Source: Roseburia_C sp051879315 (GTDB lineage: Bacteria; Bacillota; Clostridia; Lachnospirales; Lachnospiraceae). Taken from it: a stretch of DNA of 64,000 nt. The DNA is taken from NCBI GenBank assembly GCA_051879315.1, contig JBJELW010000053.1:62001-126000 (forward strand), written 5' to 3'. Positions 41,529 through 49,811 of the stretch are shown here, in pieces. The translations under genes and the position numbers were made by a program. Under the pieces are notes generated by a model. It saw only the letters and a list, made by a program, of their open reading frames with translations, was not told the origin of the DNA and ran no database searches. How positions within the stretch are numbered: the first letter of the stretch is position 1; every line of letters starts with the position of its first letter.

Positions 41529-42271
41529 CAATATCCATACACATCATAAATTTCATCGGCATAGACCCCTGGTTCCTTGTAGACGATCAGGGGTTTTTCC
41601 ACTGTCATCCGGGATTTTCCACCACGGGTTCCCTCGATCAGCACCATGTTGGGCTCCTTATCCACAAAGGGATGTACCATCTTCATGCGCTTCGGCTCAA
41701 TCCCATGATCATGCATGCCGCAGATAATTTCCGCCAGACGAAACGGGCGATGCACCATGAAAAAATGGCCTCCCGGCTTTAGAAGCCTGGCACTTTCCCG
41801 CAAAATATCCTCCAGGGTACACAGTACCTCATGTCTGGCTATGGCCTTCGCCTCATCCGGATTGGCGATCCCATGCTGTCCGATCATGTATGGAGGATTG
41901 GTGGTGATCACCTCAAAAGACGAAGCCCCAAAAAGATTTGAGGCTTCCTTAATATCACCTGTCACAATATCGATCTTATCCTGAAGACCGTTCAACATCA
42001 CACTGCGCCGGGCCATATCTGCACTGTCCGGCTGGATCTCCAGTCCGGTAAAATGCTCTCCCTCCGTTTTCGCTTCCAGCAAAATGGGAATAATTCCGGT
42101 GCCGGTTCCCAGATCCAGCACATGATCCCCTTTTTTCGCACGGGCAAATCCGCTGAGAAGAACCGCATCCATACCAAAGCAAAACCGGTTTTCATCCTGG
42201 ATAATCCGATAGCCGTTTCTCTGCAGGTCATCTATCCGCTCTCCGGGCTTCAGATTACTTTCCGTCATCAA
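41528..42271 (-). CDS. TrmN6/YfiC-type tRNA m6A methyltransferase
   Basis: The 247-residue protein has a class I SAM fold: VLDLGTGTGIIPILL, and the NPPY catalytic motif (ITTNPPYMIG) of N6-adenine methyltransferases. Related proteins (YabB, YfiC) methylate adenine 37 of tRNA1Val. Translation probably starts at TTG 42271, overlapping ricT by 17 bases. It is the last gene of the operon. Confidence 0.9.
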   Translation of the reverse strand: MMTESNLKPGERIDDLQRNGYRIIQDENRFCFGMDAVLLSGFARAKKGDHVLDLGTGTGIIPILLEAKTEGEHFTGLEIQPDSADMARRSVMLNGLQDKIDIVTGDIKEASNLFGASSFEVITTNPPYMIGQHGIANPDEAKAIARHEVLCTLEDILRESARLLKPGGHFFMVHRPFRLAEIICGMHDHGIEPKRMKMVHPFVDKEPNMVLIEGTRGGKSRMTVEKPLIVYKEPGVYADEIYDVYGY

Positions 42272-43166
42272 TCTTTGACTTTCCTCCCTTGTCTTCCAGT
42301 GCAGAAAGCTCTTTCATCTCTGCAGCAGACAATTTCGCATGATCCTTCTTTCTTCTGGGCTTGAACTTCAGTTCCTCCACCTTATACTCCCGGATCTCCT
42401 TCTCGTCATTCACCTCCACCAGCACCTTCACCAGCTGACGCAGCACATTGACACTCTGCACTTCTCCCCGAAGCCCGTCCACTGTAGTCACATGATCATT
42501 GACATTGGGGAGACGGCTGTTGAGGTATTCATAGGTTTCCTGCTCATTTTTCAGACAGCACATTAATCTGCCGCAGGTACCGGAAATCTTAGTGGGATTT
42601 AAGGATAAATTCTGCTCCTTTGCCATCTTGATGGATACCGGCGCAAATTCTGACAAATAAGACTTACAGCACAACTCCCGGCCACAGATACCGATTCCTC
42701 CCAGCATCTTCGTCTCATCTCTCACACCAATCTGGCGCAGCTCGATTCTTGTTCTAAAAATTGCTGCCAGATCCTTTACCAGTTCACGGAAGTCAATTCG
42801 TCCCTCCGCCGTAAAATAAAACAACAGCTTATTATTATCAAAGGTATACTCTGCTTCCACCAGCTTCATTTCCAGCTTGTGCTTTTTTATCTTCTCCTGG
42901 CAGATCTTGTACGCCTCTTTCTCCTTTGCCCGATTCTTCTCTACTGTCTTGGCATCCTCCTCCGTGGCGATACGAATTACCGGCTTCAATGGAAGGACTA
43001 CCTTCTCCTCCGGCATCTCTCTCGGCGGGATCAATACCGTTCCATACTCCACACCCCGGGCGGTTTCCACAATGACGTGCATGCCCGCTTTGATATCCTT
43101 CTTACCGGGATCAAAATAATAAATTTTCCCGGCACTGCGGAATCTGACTCCTACTACTTTTATCAT
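42255..43166 (-). CDS. ricT: RicT (YaaT), PSP1 domain regulatory protein
   Basis: The 303-residue protein has the PSP1 domain (VVGVRFRSAGKIYYFDPGKK, GIGICGRELCCKSYLSEFAP) with several Cys residues and RIDFRELVKDLAAIFRTRIE. In B. subtilis RicT works with RicA and RicF on RNase Y processing and sporulation. It starts one base after the holB stop. The C-terminal tail (KPRRKKDHAKLSAAEMKELS) is charged. Genes for RicA and RicF are not in the window. Confidence 0.93.
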   Translation of the reverse strand: MIKVVGVRFRSAGKIYYFDPGKKDIKAGMHVIVETARGVEYGTVLIPPREMPEEKVVLPLKPVIRIATEEDAKTVEKNRAKEKEAYKICQEKIKKHKLEMKLVEAEYTFDNNKLLFYFTAEGRIDFRELVKDLAAIFRTRIELRQIGVRDETKMLGGIGICGRELCCKSYLSEFAPVSIKMAKEQNLSLNPTKISGTCGRLMCCLKNEQETYEYLNSRLPNVNDHVTTVDGLRGEVQSVNVLRQLVKVLVEVNDEKEIREYKVEELKFKPRRKKDHAKLSAAEMKELSALEDKGGKSKIDDGK

Positions 43167-43167
43167 C

Positions 43168-44157
43168 TTAATTCTCCTTCATTGTCAGCAGCAATAATTC
43201 TAAAGTAAGGTCAAAATTGACATTTGACTTGAGACGTGTCTTAGCCTTTTCCAAGGCCTCCAATACCGCCTCAATTCCTGAATAGGAACTTCTGCTTGCC
43301 TGTTTCTTTATGTCGTAGACTTCATCCTTAAAGATCAGTCTGTTTACATCTGTGGTTGCTTTATACATTAACATATCCCGATACCAGATCATCATGAGAT
43401 CAAAATAATCATTAATTTCTAACTTAAATTCACTGATCTGCCGGACTGCTTCTTTAAACTCATACAGATCAATATCCGGAATCCTCTTTAACAGCTGCAC
43501 CGCTGATGCCTTTAATTCCCGGAAATTTTCTGAAGATGCTAAGGCAATTGCCTTTCCCACATTTCCTTGAGCGAAAGCCACACAAACCTCCGCCTGATAA
43601 TCCGGTACCCGGCAGTGTTCCATCAGATATGTCTTGATCTGTGCATCCGGCACCACCCGCAGATTCAGTGTGACGCACCGGGACAGAATGGTGGGCAGAA
43701 AACTCTCTGCATTGGATGTCAGGAGCAAAATCACCGCATAAGCCGGAGGCTCCTCGATGGTTTTTAACATGGCATTCTGTGCCTGGGGATTCATTTTTTC
43801 CGCCTCATCTATGATATACACCTTATACCTGCTGCTGTAGGGCTTCACATCCACATCATTCACCAGCTGGGAACGAATGTCATCCACAGATAAGGTATTG
43901 GGTTTTTCATGTGTCACATAGATGATGTCCGGCTGGTTATGATTCATAGCCTGTTTACAGGAATGGCACTCCAGACAGGGATCTGTCTCCCCCTTCTCAC
44001 ACTGCAATGCCATGGCAAAAGCTTCCGCCAGCATCTTTTTCCCGGACTTATCCGGCCCGTTGAAAATGTAGGCATGGGAAACCTTATCCATCCGGATTGC
44101 ATTCTGCAAATGTTCAACTATCTGTTCATGTCCTACGATATCTGTAAATCCAGCCAT
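43168..44157 (-). CDS. holB: DNA polymerase III delta' subunit
   Basis: The 329-residue AAA+ clamp-loader subunit has GHEQIVEHLQNAIRMDKVSH, a modified P-loop GPDKSGKKML, the zinc module CEKGETDPCLECHSC, and the sensor region SRCVTLNLR. It lies between yaaR and ricT, as in B. subtilis. Length is normal. Confidence 0.93.
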   Translation of the reverse strand: MAGFTDIVGHEQIVEHLQNAIRMDKVSHAYIFNGPDKSGKKMLAEAFAMALQCEKGETDPCLECHSCKQAMNHNQPDIIYVTHEKPNTLSVDDIRSQLVNDVDVKPYSSRYKVYIIDEAEKMNPQAQNAMLKTIEEPPAYAVILLLTSNAESFLPTILSRCVTLNLRVVPDAQIKTYLMEHCRVPDYQAEVCVAFAQGNVGKAIALASSENFRELKASAVQLLKRIPDIDLYEFKEAVRQISEFKLEINDYFDLMMIWYRDMLMYKATTDVNRLIFKDEVYDIKKQASRSSYSGIEAVLEALEKAKTRLKSNVNFDLTLELLLLTMKEN

Positions 44158-44168
44158 ATTTTACTCCT

Positions 44169-44609
44169 CTAGGTGAGTATATCCAAGAGCAGCCCTGCTA
44201 TCTCACCAATCTTATTAAGAATCGTGATATGATCCGATTCATCTTTAATCAACTCTTCCGCCAGCTCATCCAGGTTTTTATCCACAAGCCGGACAATGCC
44301 ATAAACCCGGTGGCGTCCCTTTCGGTCCAAAAAATTTTCTCTGGAAAACTTATGGGACCGGTTCACCACTTCGTTTAAAAAGTCCTTTACCAATCCACGG
44401 TATTTCTTCATATCCCGGATATCCATGTGCTGGGCAATCAGGTTCCCCTGGGTGGTAATGTCCGTCAAAAGACTGTTCAGTCTCTGGGAAAGTTCCGCCT
44501 CCGCAATGTTACTGGCCAGTGTGAACTTAAAGCTGCCGTCGGAGGGCTGCACCTGATTGGTTCCGGTAGTCTGCGTCACCGCAGATGTCGCATTTACTTT
44601 TATATCCAT
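44169..44609 (-). CDS. YaaR-family (DUF327) protein
   Basis: The 146-residue protein contains FKFTLASNIAEAELSQRLNS, then QHMDIRDMKKYRGLVKDFLN and GIVRLVDKNLDELAEELIKD, the DUF327/YaaR pattern. Function is unknown; it always accompanies holB in Firmicutes. It follows the guanylate-kinase-like gene by four bases. Confidence 0.92.
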   Translation of the reverse strand: MDIKVNATSAVTQTTGTNQVQPSDGSFKFTLASNIAEAELSQRLNSLLTDITTQGNLIAQHMDIRDMKKYRGLVKDFLNEVVNRSHKFSRENFLDRKGRHRVYGIVRLVDKNLDELAEELIKDESDHITILNKIGEIAGLLLDILT

Positions 44610-44613
44610 CTCT

Positions 44614-45210
44614 TCACCTGTTCACATAACCATTCTGAATAAAGTCTGTAATCTGCTCCACTGTCTGACCCAGTTCAAGGTTCACAAAACGATGGGTAAT
44701 CCCCGCCTCTGCCAGCTTTTCTTCAGAAAAATCTTCCGTGTCCGCCAAAAAACGTCTACACATCTCTGCGTACTTGGGCGGATCCTGCATCCGCTCCCGG
44801 TCCAGTGCCCGCTGCAGCCGCAGTCCGTCCTCCACTTCTATATAGATGGGAACGATACGGTCTCTGCCGTAATAGGCACACAGCTTTGTGTATACATCCA
44901 GGGTGCCGATCATCAGATAACTTCGAGCAGACAGATCAATCTGTCCATCATCCACCGTTGCATAACGCCAGATACCGTACACTGTCTGATAAGAACGCAC
45001 TTCAATGACACGTCCCTGACGTTCCAGCTCATCCAGCCTGGCATCACTTACATAATGATACTCCACACCTTCCGTCTCACCGGCCCGGATGGGTCTGGTG
45101 GTGTAAAGAACAATGGGAGAACAGGAAAGTTTCTCCTGCTCAGAAAGCATTTTATAAATGGTATCTTTTCCTGTTGCACTTTTCCCCATAATGCAAAAAA
45201 TGTATCCCAT
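44614..45210 (-). CDS. Guanylate-kinase-like protein at the tmk position
   Basis: The start is ATG 45210 (MGYIFCIMGKSATGKDT), six bases after AAGGAA. The 198-residue protein has the P-loop GKSATGKDT and the GMP-binding stretch YTTRPIRAGETEGVEYHYVS, as in guanylate kinases. In B. subtilis the corresponding slot before yaaR carries tmk and yaaQ, so this looks like a paralogue of gmk here. It may phosphorylate GMP, or be a regulatory variant. Confidence 0.8.
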   Translation of the reverse strand: MGYIFCIMGKSATGKDTIYKMLSEQEKLSCSPIVLYTTRPIRAGETEGVEYHYVSDARLDELERQGRVIEVRSYQTVYGIWRYATVDDGQIDLSARSYLMIGTLDVYTKLCAYYGRDRIVPIYIEVEDGLRLQRALDRERMQDPPKYAEMCRRFLADTEDFSEEKLAEAGITHRFVNLELGQTVEQITDFIQNGYVNR

Positions 45211-45237
45211 TGCCTGTTCCTTCCTGGAAATCATTTG

Positions 45238-45262
45238 AATAAAAAACTGTCAAAAACGACAG
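45238..45262 (-). terminator. Terminator after the decarboxylase gene
   Basis: On the minus strand ACTGTC-GTTTTT-GACAGT followed by TTTTTATTC. It lies 30 bases after the decarboxylase stop and before the guanylate-kinase-like start. Confidence 0.75.
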
Positions 45263-45289
45263 TAATCCGTTTATAGTATATATGATTCC

Positions 45290-46705
45290 TTAGAAAATGA
45301 CAACTTTTATCTGAGAATTGTCAGTGATTCCCTGAACTGTCAGGGAATCATTCTGACAATCCGAAATAATTTTTATCACCTGTCTGTCAATCACCTCTCC
45401 CGGCAACAGAAATGGGATTCCCGGCGGATAGAGGCTGACATAAGCACCGGACACCAATCCCTCCGCCTCACATACCGGTACTAAACGCTTCTCTGCGTCC
45501 TGGGCACGGCTGATGTTTGTGGCCTTCTGCCGCACTCCGTAAGCATTTTGGATGAAAGCAGGATTCCATGCGTTCTCCTTCTTTTCCCCAAGCAGTCTTT
45601 CCTCAAGTTCCTCCAGTGCTTCGTGCAAACGCCGGAATCCCTCCTCCCGGTCCATGATACTGCTCATGGCCAGCGCATAATTCCCCTGACACATTTCTAA
45701 TTGAATATGTTTTTCTACCCGGAGAAACTCATAGACTTCCTTTCCCGTCATTCCCTTTGCCTGAATCACAATTTTGGATGGATCAAATGCAAACGCCTCG
45801 TCCCGGGAAAAATTTTTTGGCTGCAGCACCTTTACCCGGGCAAAGCAATCTGTTTCATGGTAAAAACTTTTCAGTCTTTGCGTATAATTCGAGAATAGAT
45901 CCTTCCCCTGCTGCTGCACCAGTTCTACGCAATGCTCCATGGCAGCAAGGAACAAATATGATGGGGAACTGGTCTCATAGATGTCAAGAAACTCCCGGAT
46001 CTTTTCCCCGGATATTCTCTGGGAACATCGGTGTAAAACCGCAGTCTGGGTGGGCGCTGGCAAGGTTTTGTGAAGGCTCTGCACCACCACATCTGCCCCC
46101 AGTTTTACAGCGGATTGCGGAAAATATTCATGAAATCCCAAATGGGCTCCATGGGCTTCATCCACAATCAATGGCACACCATGTGCATGGGAGATCTCTG
46201 CGATAGCCGCCACATCGCTGACCACCCCGTCATAGGTGGGAGATGTGATCACCACCGCCTGAACCCCGGGATTCTTCGTAAGCATCTGCTCCACGTCCCC
46301 CGGCAGAATCTGTCCCTGTATTCCATCCCCGGTGATCACGGGATAGAGATATTCTGTTTCTAACTCTCTTAAGTATACGGCGTGATAAACCGCCTTATGA
46401 CAATTTCGGGATATTAAAATTTGTCCCCTGCGGCTGGTGGCTGCACTGATGGCGGCCAGAAGACCACAGGTACTTCCGTTCACCAGAAAAAAACTTTCCT
46501 CTGCTCCCCACAATTCGGATGCCTTCTGCTGTGCCTTCTGAATAATCCCACGGGCATCGTGCAGATTGTCAAAACCGTCAATCTCAGTGATATCATAGGC
46601 ATAAGCATCAATTCCGCAATCTCTATTCCGTTTGTGACCAGGCATATGAAAGGGATAAAAATCGGAATGCGACAATCCCCTCAACTGCTCTGCTATATTT
46701 TTCAT
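45290..46705 (-). CDS. Orn/Lys/Arg decarboxylase (PLP, YaaO-type)
   Basis: The start is ATG 46705 with AAAGGAG seven bases upstream; the open frame goes further without support. The 471-residue protein has the fold-I PLP pattern: FHMPGHKRNRDC, the pyridoxal-phosphate loop NGSTCGLLAA, DEAHGAH and the Schiff-base Lys in SLHKTLPAPTQTAVLH. It would decarboxylate lysine, arginine or ornithine for polyamine supply. A hairpin repeat lies 21 bases before its start. In B. subtilis yaaO occupies this position. Confidence 0.9.
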   Translation of the reverse strand: MKNIAEQLRGLSHSDFYPFHMPGHKRNRDCGIDAYAYDITEIDGFDNLHDARGIIQKAQQKASELWGAEESFFLVNGSTCGLLAAISAATSRRGQILISRNCHKAVYHAVYLRELETEYLYPVITGDGIQGQILPGDVEQMLTKNPGVQAVVITSPTYDGVVSDVAAIAEISHAHGVPLIVDEAHGAHLGFHEYFPQSAVKLGADVVVQSLHKTLPAPTQTAVLHRCSQRISGEKIREFLDIYETSSPSYLFLAAMEHCVELVQQQGKDLFSNYTQRLKSFYHETDCFARVKVLQPKNFSRDEAFAFDPSKIVIQAKGMTGKEVYEFLRVEKHIQLEMCQGNYALAMSSIMDREEGFRRLHEALEELEERLLGEKKENAWNPAFIQNAYGVRQKATNISRAQDAEKRLVPVCEAEGLVSGAYVSLYPPGIPFLLPGEVIDRQVIKIISDCQNDSLTVQGITDNSQIKVVIF

Positions 46706-46725
46706 AGGTTGTCTCCTTTGTATTT

Positions 46726-46811
46726 TGACACGAGGTGTCACCGTAGGTGACGGAGTCCTTGTGTCGGTTTTCATATTTAACTTTACACTACCTATTTTGA
46801 CACGAGGTGTC
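46726..46811 (-). repeat. Hairpin repeat copy 2 in the 5' leader of the decarboxylase gene
   Basis: The 65-bp unit at 46726-46790 matches the 29451 copy with a few changes and the same outer GACACGAGG/CCTTGTGTC and inner GTCACC/GGTGAC pairing. A partial third unit, GACACGAGGTGTC, follows at 46799-46811. Confidence 0.85.
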
Positions 46812-46917
46812 TTTTGACAGTATACCACATCTAATTTGTTTGCATATCCCGTCATTGTCTGATAAGATTTACAATATATACAAATGTAAGTTAAATCTGA
46901 AAAATGAGGGATTACAT

Positions 46918-47970
46918 ATGGAATACACACTGGTCATACTTTGTGGTGGAAAAAGTACCCGCATGGGCACCGACAAGGCGCTGCTGCCCTTTGGCAATCA
47001 ATGCCTGATTGAATATCTGGTTGAAAAATTTGCGCCATTTTTTTCAAAAATATATTTGTCTGTTCAACAAAAAGGAGATTATCAACAGCTAAACCTCCCG
47101 GTAAAATACGTGGCGGATATTTATCAGAATGCCGGCGTGTTGTCCGGAATTTTCAGTGCTTTGTCCATGATGCATGAAGAACGGGCTTTTTTTATCGGTG
47201 TGGACACTCCCTTTGTGGAACCGCAGCTGGGTATCCGTCTCTTAGAATCCTCAGCCGACTATGACATCTGTGCCGTGCAGCGAAGGAATAAACAAACGGA
47301 AACTCTGGCAGCCATATACAGCAAAAGCATCATATCAAAATTGGGAAAAGCGCTGCTCCTCAAGCAGTATTCCCTGAAATCTCTTCATGAAAACTGCAAC
47401 ACCTTTTATGTACCGGAATCCGTTCTGGACACAGCCTGCCCCAACCCGGTGGCTTTACAATTTTACAACATGAATACCCGCTACGATTACTATCGGGCAT
47501 TGAACCTGTTATGGCAGGACGGAAAGCTTCCTACATCCAATCACTCTCACGATACTTCCTCTCTGTTCCGTAAACAGGCAAGTTCTATTCCCATCCTGTC
47601 TTTTGTGGGGGATTCTATCATTGAGAAAAAAGAATACGTGAAACAGCTGTACCAGATCCTGGAAAAAGAAAACATCAAAAGTGCCATTTTCGACTACGAT
47701 ATGAACACCGATCCCATGGAACAGCGAAACAAGCTGCGACATATCACCAATGTGGACTTGATTCTTACCTACAACCTGGAGGACAACTCCTGTTTTAAAA
47801 TTGAGATACTAATCGAGGAAATCAACGAAAATCCTCTCCACGATACGGATGAACTTCTGGCATTTGTTACAGATTTCAACTACAAATCCATTCTTCCCTC
47901 CTATGATTACAAAAAACCCCGTACGCTCCTGCCACTGATACGGGATTTCATACGGGATTACGGAAATTAA
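46918..47970 (+). CDS. MobA-like nucleotidyltransferase with a degenerate MobB-like C-terminal part
   Basis: The start is ATG 46918, seven bases after GAGGG. The N-terminal 200 residues have VILCGGKSTRMGTDKALLPF and FIGVDTPFV, the pattern of molybdenum-cofactor guanylyltransferases. The remaining part (about 222-350) starts IPILSFVGDSIIEKKEYVKQ, where MobB would have a GKT P-loop. No other molybdenum cofactor gene is nearby, so the substrate is uncertain; another sugar or cofactor nucleotidyltransferase is possible. Confidence 0.75.
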   Translation: MEYTLVILCGGKSTRMGTDKALLPFGNQCLIEYLVEKFAPFFSKIYLSVQQKGDYQQLNLPVKYVADIYQNAGVLSGIFSALSMMHEERAFFIGVDTPFVEPQLGIRLLESSADYDICAVQRRNKQTETLAAIYSKSIISKLGKALLLKQYSLKSLHENCNTFYVPESVLDTACPNPVALQFYNMNTRYDYYRALNLLWQDGKLPTSNHSHDTSSLFRKQASSIPILSFVGDSIIEKKEYVKQLYQILEKENIKSAIFDYDMNTDPMEQRNKLRHITNVDLILTYNLEDNSCFKIEILIEEINENPLHDTDELLAFVTDFNYKSILPSYDYKKPRTLLPLIRDFIRDYGN

Positions 47971-48007
47971 ACATCCGGCAGCGAATATGCGAATCATGAT
48001 CCGCAAG

Positions 48008-48463
48008 TTACAAATATCGGCTGATTTCCGGCATCCAGTCACCAATATAGATCCGGTCCTCATACATCGCTGCCCATATAGGAGAAAAGCATTGATCCAG
48101 CACATGAATCACTTCCTCCCAGGAGGGTTCTTTTCTCTTTTTACTTTTCAGAAATGACTTCCATTTTTTCTTCATATAAGAGTAGGTTCCGTAGGACACC
48201 ACGGTTTCCAGCCGGTTTTGCTTATAAATAAGTTTACGCTCTTTTATCAATATCATCAGTTGATTTTGCAGTTTTCTGGCCTCTATGCTGTTGTTCTTCA
48301 ATATTTCATAGAGATCCAGGTACACAAATAATTCATTATTTAATTCCATCTTATCCAAAACATATAGAAAGTCCTCCAAAAGCCGCATCTCCACAGCATC
48401 TTCAGAGAATTCTTCCACCTGATCCCCTCTTAAAATCTGATCACTGAGCACAAACTCTGCCAT
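48008..48463 (-). CDS. Unrecognised partner of the AbiEi-type antitoxin
   Basis: The gene starts at ATG 48463, sharing one base with the AbiEi stop (TAATG), so the two are strictly coupled. The 151-residue protein is acidic and helical at the N-terminus (SEDAVEMRLLEDFLYVLDKM) and ends WAAMYEDRIYIGDWMPEISR. It is far shorter than AbiEii nucleotidyltransferases (about 280-300 residues) and lacks their GG-S motif and catalytic acidic residues. I do not recognise the family. It may be a reduced toxin, or a new partner. Confidence 0.7.
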   Translation of the reverse strand: MAEFVLSDQILRGDQVEEFSEDAVEMRLLEDFLYVLDKMELNNELFVYLDLYEILKNNSIEARKLQNQLMILIKERKLIYKQNRLETVVSYGTYSYMKKKWKSFLKSKKRKEPSWEEVIHVLDQCFSPIWAAMYEDRIYIGDWMPEISRYL

Positions 48464-49086
48464 TACAGCCACACTCCTATCCGACTCTGTACCTTTGCTG
48501 TCACCTTCCGCGCCCTGGCGTACTCCATCAAAACCGCAATGTCTTTTTTCGGCTCGTTGATATAAGCCATAAGCGCTGTCTTCAGAGTTTCCCGATCCAG
48601 GCGCTCTTCGTATTTCAGGCAATCACAAATCAAGCGCTCCTTTGAGTAAATCCCGATTTTCCCCTGGGCAAATGGAATCTGCTCCACACCCATCTGAAGC
48701 ACTTCCGGTTCTGTGTAGTAGGGATAAATTATGGGATGTTCCACCTTAAACCGGGACTTCGACACATTTTTACTGATGGCAATGCTCCATCCCTCCGGCC
48801 GCTCCTTCCGATATCCGTGATAATAAAGAGCGGTATCCATGGTCAGAATACCATCGGGAAACATGCCCAGAATCAACTCCTCCTGGGATCTGTCCCCCAG
48901 ATGCATGGAATAGTAGCCATTTTTCACATGATCCAGGATTCCCTTTTGTACAAGTCCCTGTATCTGTCGGTAGGTAAGCCCCAGAGGATATAACTTCTCT
49001 GCCTTCACCACACCATGATTTTCCTCCATCAATGCTTCTATCTTTCCCACGATCTCCGTTTTCTTTTCCTCGTTCATATTTGCCAC
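48463..49086 (-). CDS. AbiEi-like antitoxin/regulator
   Basis: The 207-residue protein has an N-terminal winged helix (YPLGLTYRQIQGLVQKGILD, then HVKNGYYSM) and the AbiEi core (ILTMDTALYYHGYRKERPEG, then KIGIYSKERLICDCLKYEER). AbiEi proteins repress their own operon and neutralise the AbiEii nucleotidyltransferase toxin in type IV toxin-antitoxin systems. The next gene is not a typical AbiEii. It is divergent from the ArgR-like gene with about 150 bases between. Confidence 0.85.
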   Translation of the reverse strand: MANMNEEKKTEIVGKIEALMEENHGVVKAEKLYPLGLTYRQIQGLVQKGILDHVKNGYYSMHLGDRSQEELILGMFPDGILTMDTALYYHGYRKERPEGWSIAISKNVSKSRFKVEHPIIYPYYTEPEVLQMGVEQIPFAQGKIGIYSKERLICDCLKYEERLDRETLKTALMAYINEPKKDIAVLMEYARARKVTAKVQSRIGVWL

Positions 49087-49239
49087 TCCTTTCTTTCAGT
49101 ATAAGTATGATTTATCCCTTTGTCAATAAATGACACTTTTTGTCTCACTATTATTTTTTTGTCGTTGAATTTTCTTATGTCATGTCGTATAATCTTTTTG
49201 GAACAAAGAAAACTGTCTTTTTTGTCTGTAAGGAGAATT

Positions 49240-49758
49240 ATGGATACTAATATTTCTACAAAAAGAAATCCCTCCCGGGAAACCTGTCAAAAGACCATCA
49301 AACGCATTCTTGTGACTGAGGTTTTGGAGAAGGGAAAAAATGAACATTTTCGCCAGGCCTCTGATTTCATGCCTTTTTTTCAATCACTTTATCCCCCATC
49401 CGATGCACTGACCAAACAGGTGCAGCGTGCGGTAAAGGCAATGGACATGCCCAGGGACGAAAACGGATATTTTATTGTAAATAAAACTTCTGATCAGATG
49501 GAGCAGGACAATGAAATTCGAGGGCTTCTCAAAAAGGGAAATGCAGAACTTCTTCCGCTGGAAGCTTCGGAACCCATTCTTCTGAAAGTGGACGCTCCTG
49601 TCGCAGACTATCTGATTCACACGCTGGATGCCTCCATCAGTCTGAAGGGCAAATACGATACCATGATAAAAACCAGCAACGGCATTCTCATCCTTACCAG
49701 AGAGAAAGCCCGTGTGCTGGCTTATATACAGAACTTTTTATCCACAAATTCTTTATAA
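49240..49758 (+). CDS. ArgR-like protein (divergent)
   Basis: The start is ATG 49240, with AAGGAG four bases upstream; the longer open frame is unsupported. The 172-residue protein has a winged-helix-like region (PPSDALTKQVQRAVKAMDMP, then RDENGYFIV) in the place where ArgR has its recognition helix, and a C-terminal segment (PILLKVDAPVADYLIHTLDA, then YDTMIKTSNGILILT) with the spacing of the ArgR hexamer domain. The key arginine-binding GTIAGDD motif is not present. It may be an ArgR relative that lost ligand binding, or an unrelated fold. Confidence 0.5.
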   Translation: MDTNISTKRNPSRETCQKTIKRILVTEVLEKGKNEHFRQASDFMPFFQSLYPPSDALTKQVQRAVKAMDMPRDENGYFIVNKTSDQMEQDNEIRGLLKKGNAELLPLEASEPILLKVDAPVADYLIHTLDASISLKGKYDTMIKTSNGILILTREKARVLAYIQNFLSTNSL

Positions 49759-49811
49759 TTGTCAATAAAATGTGGATAGTTTTTATAATATTCTGATTAT
49801 TCACATAACAA

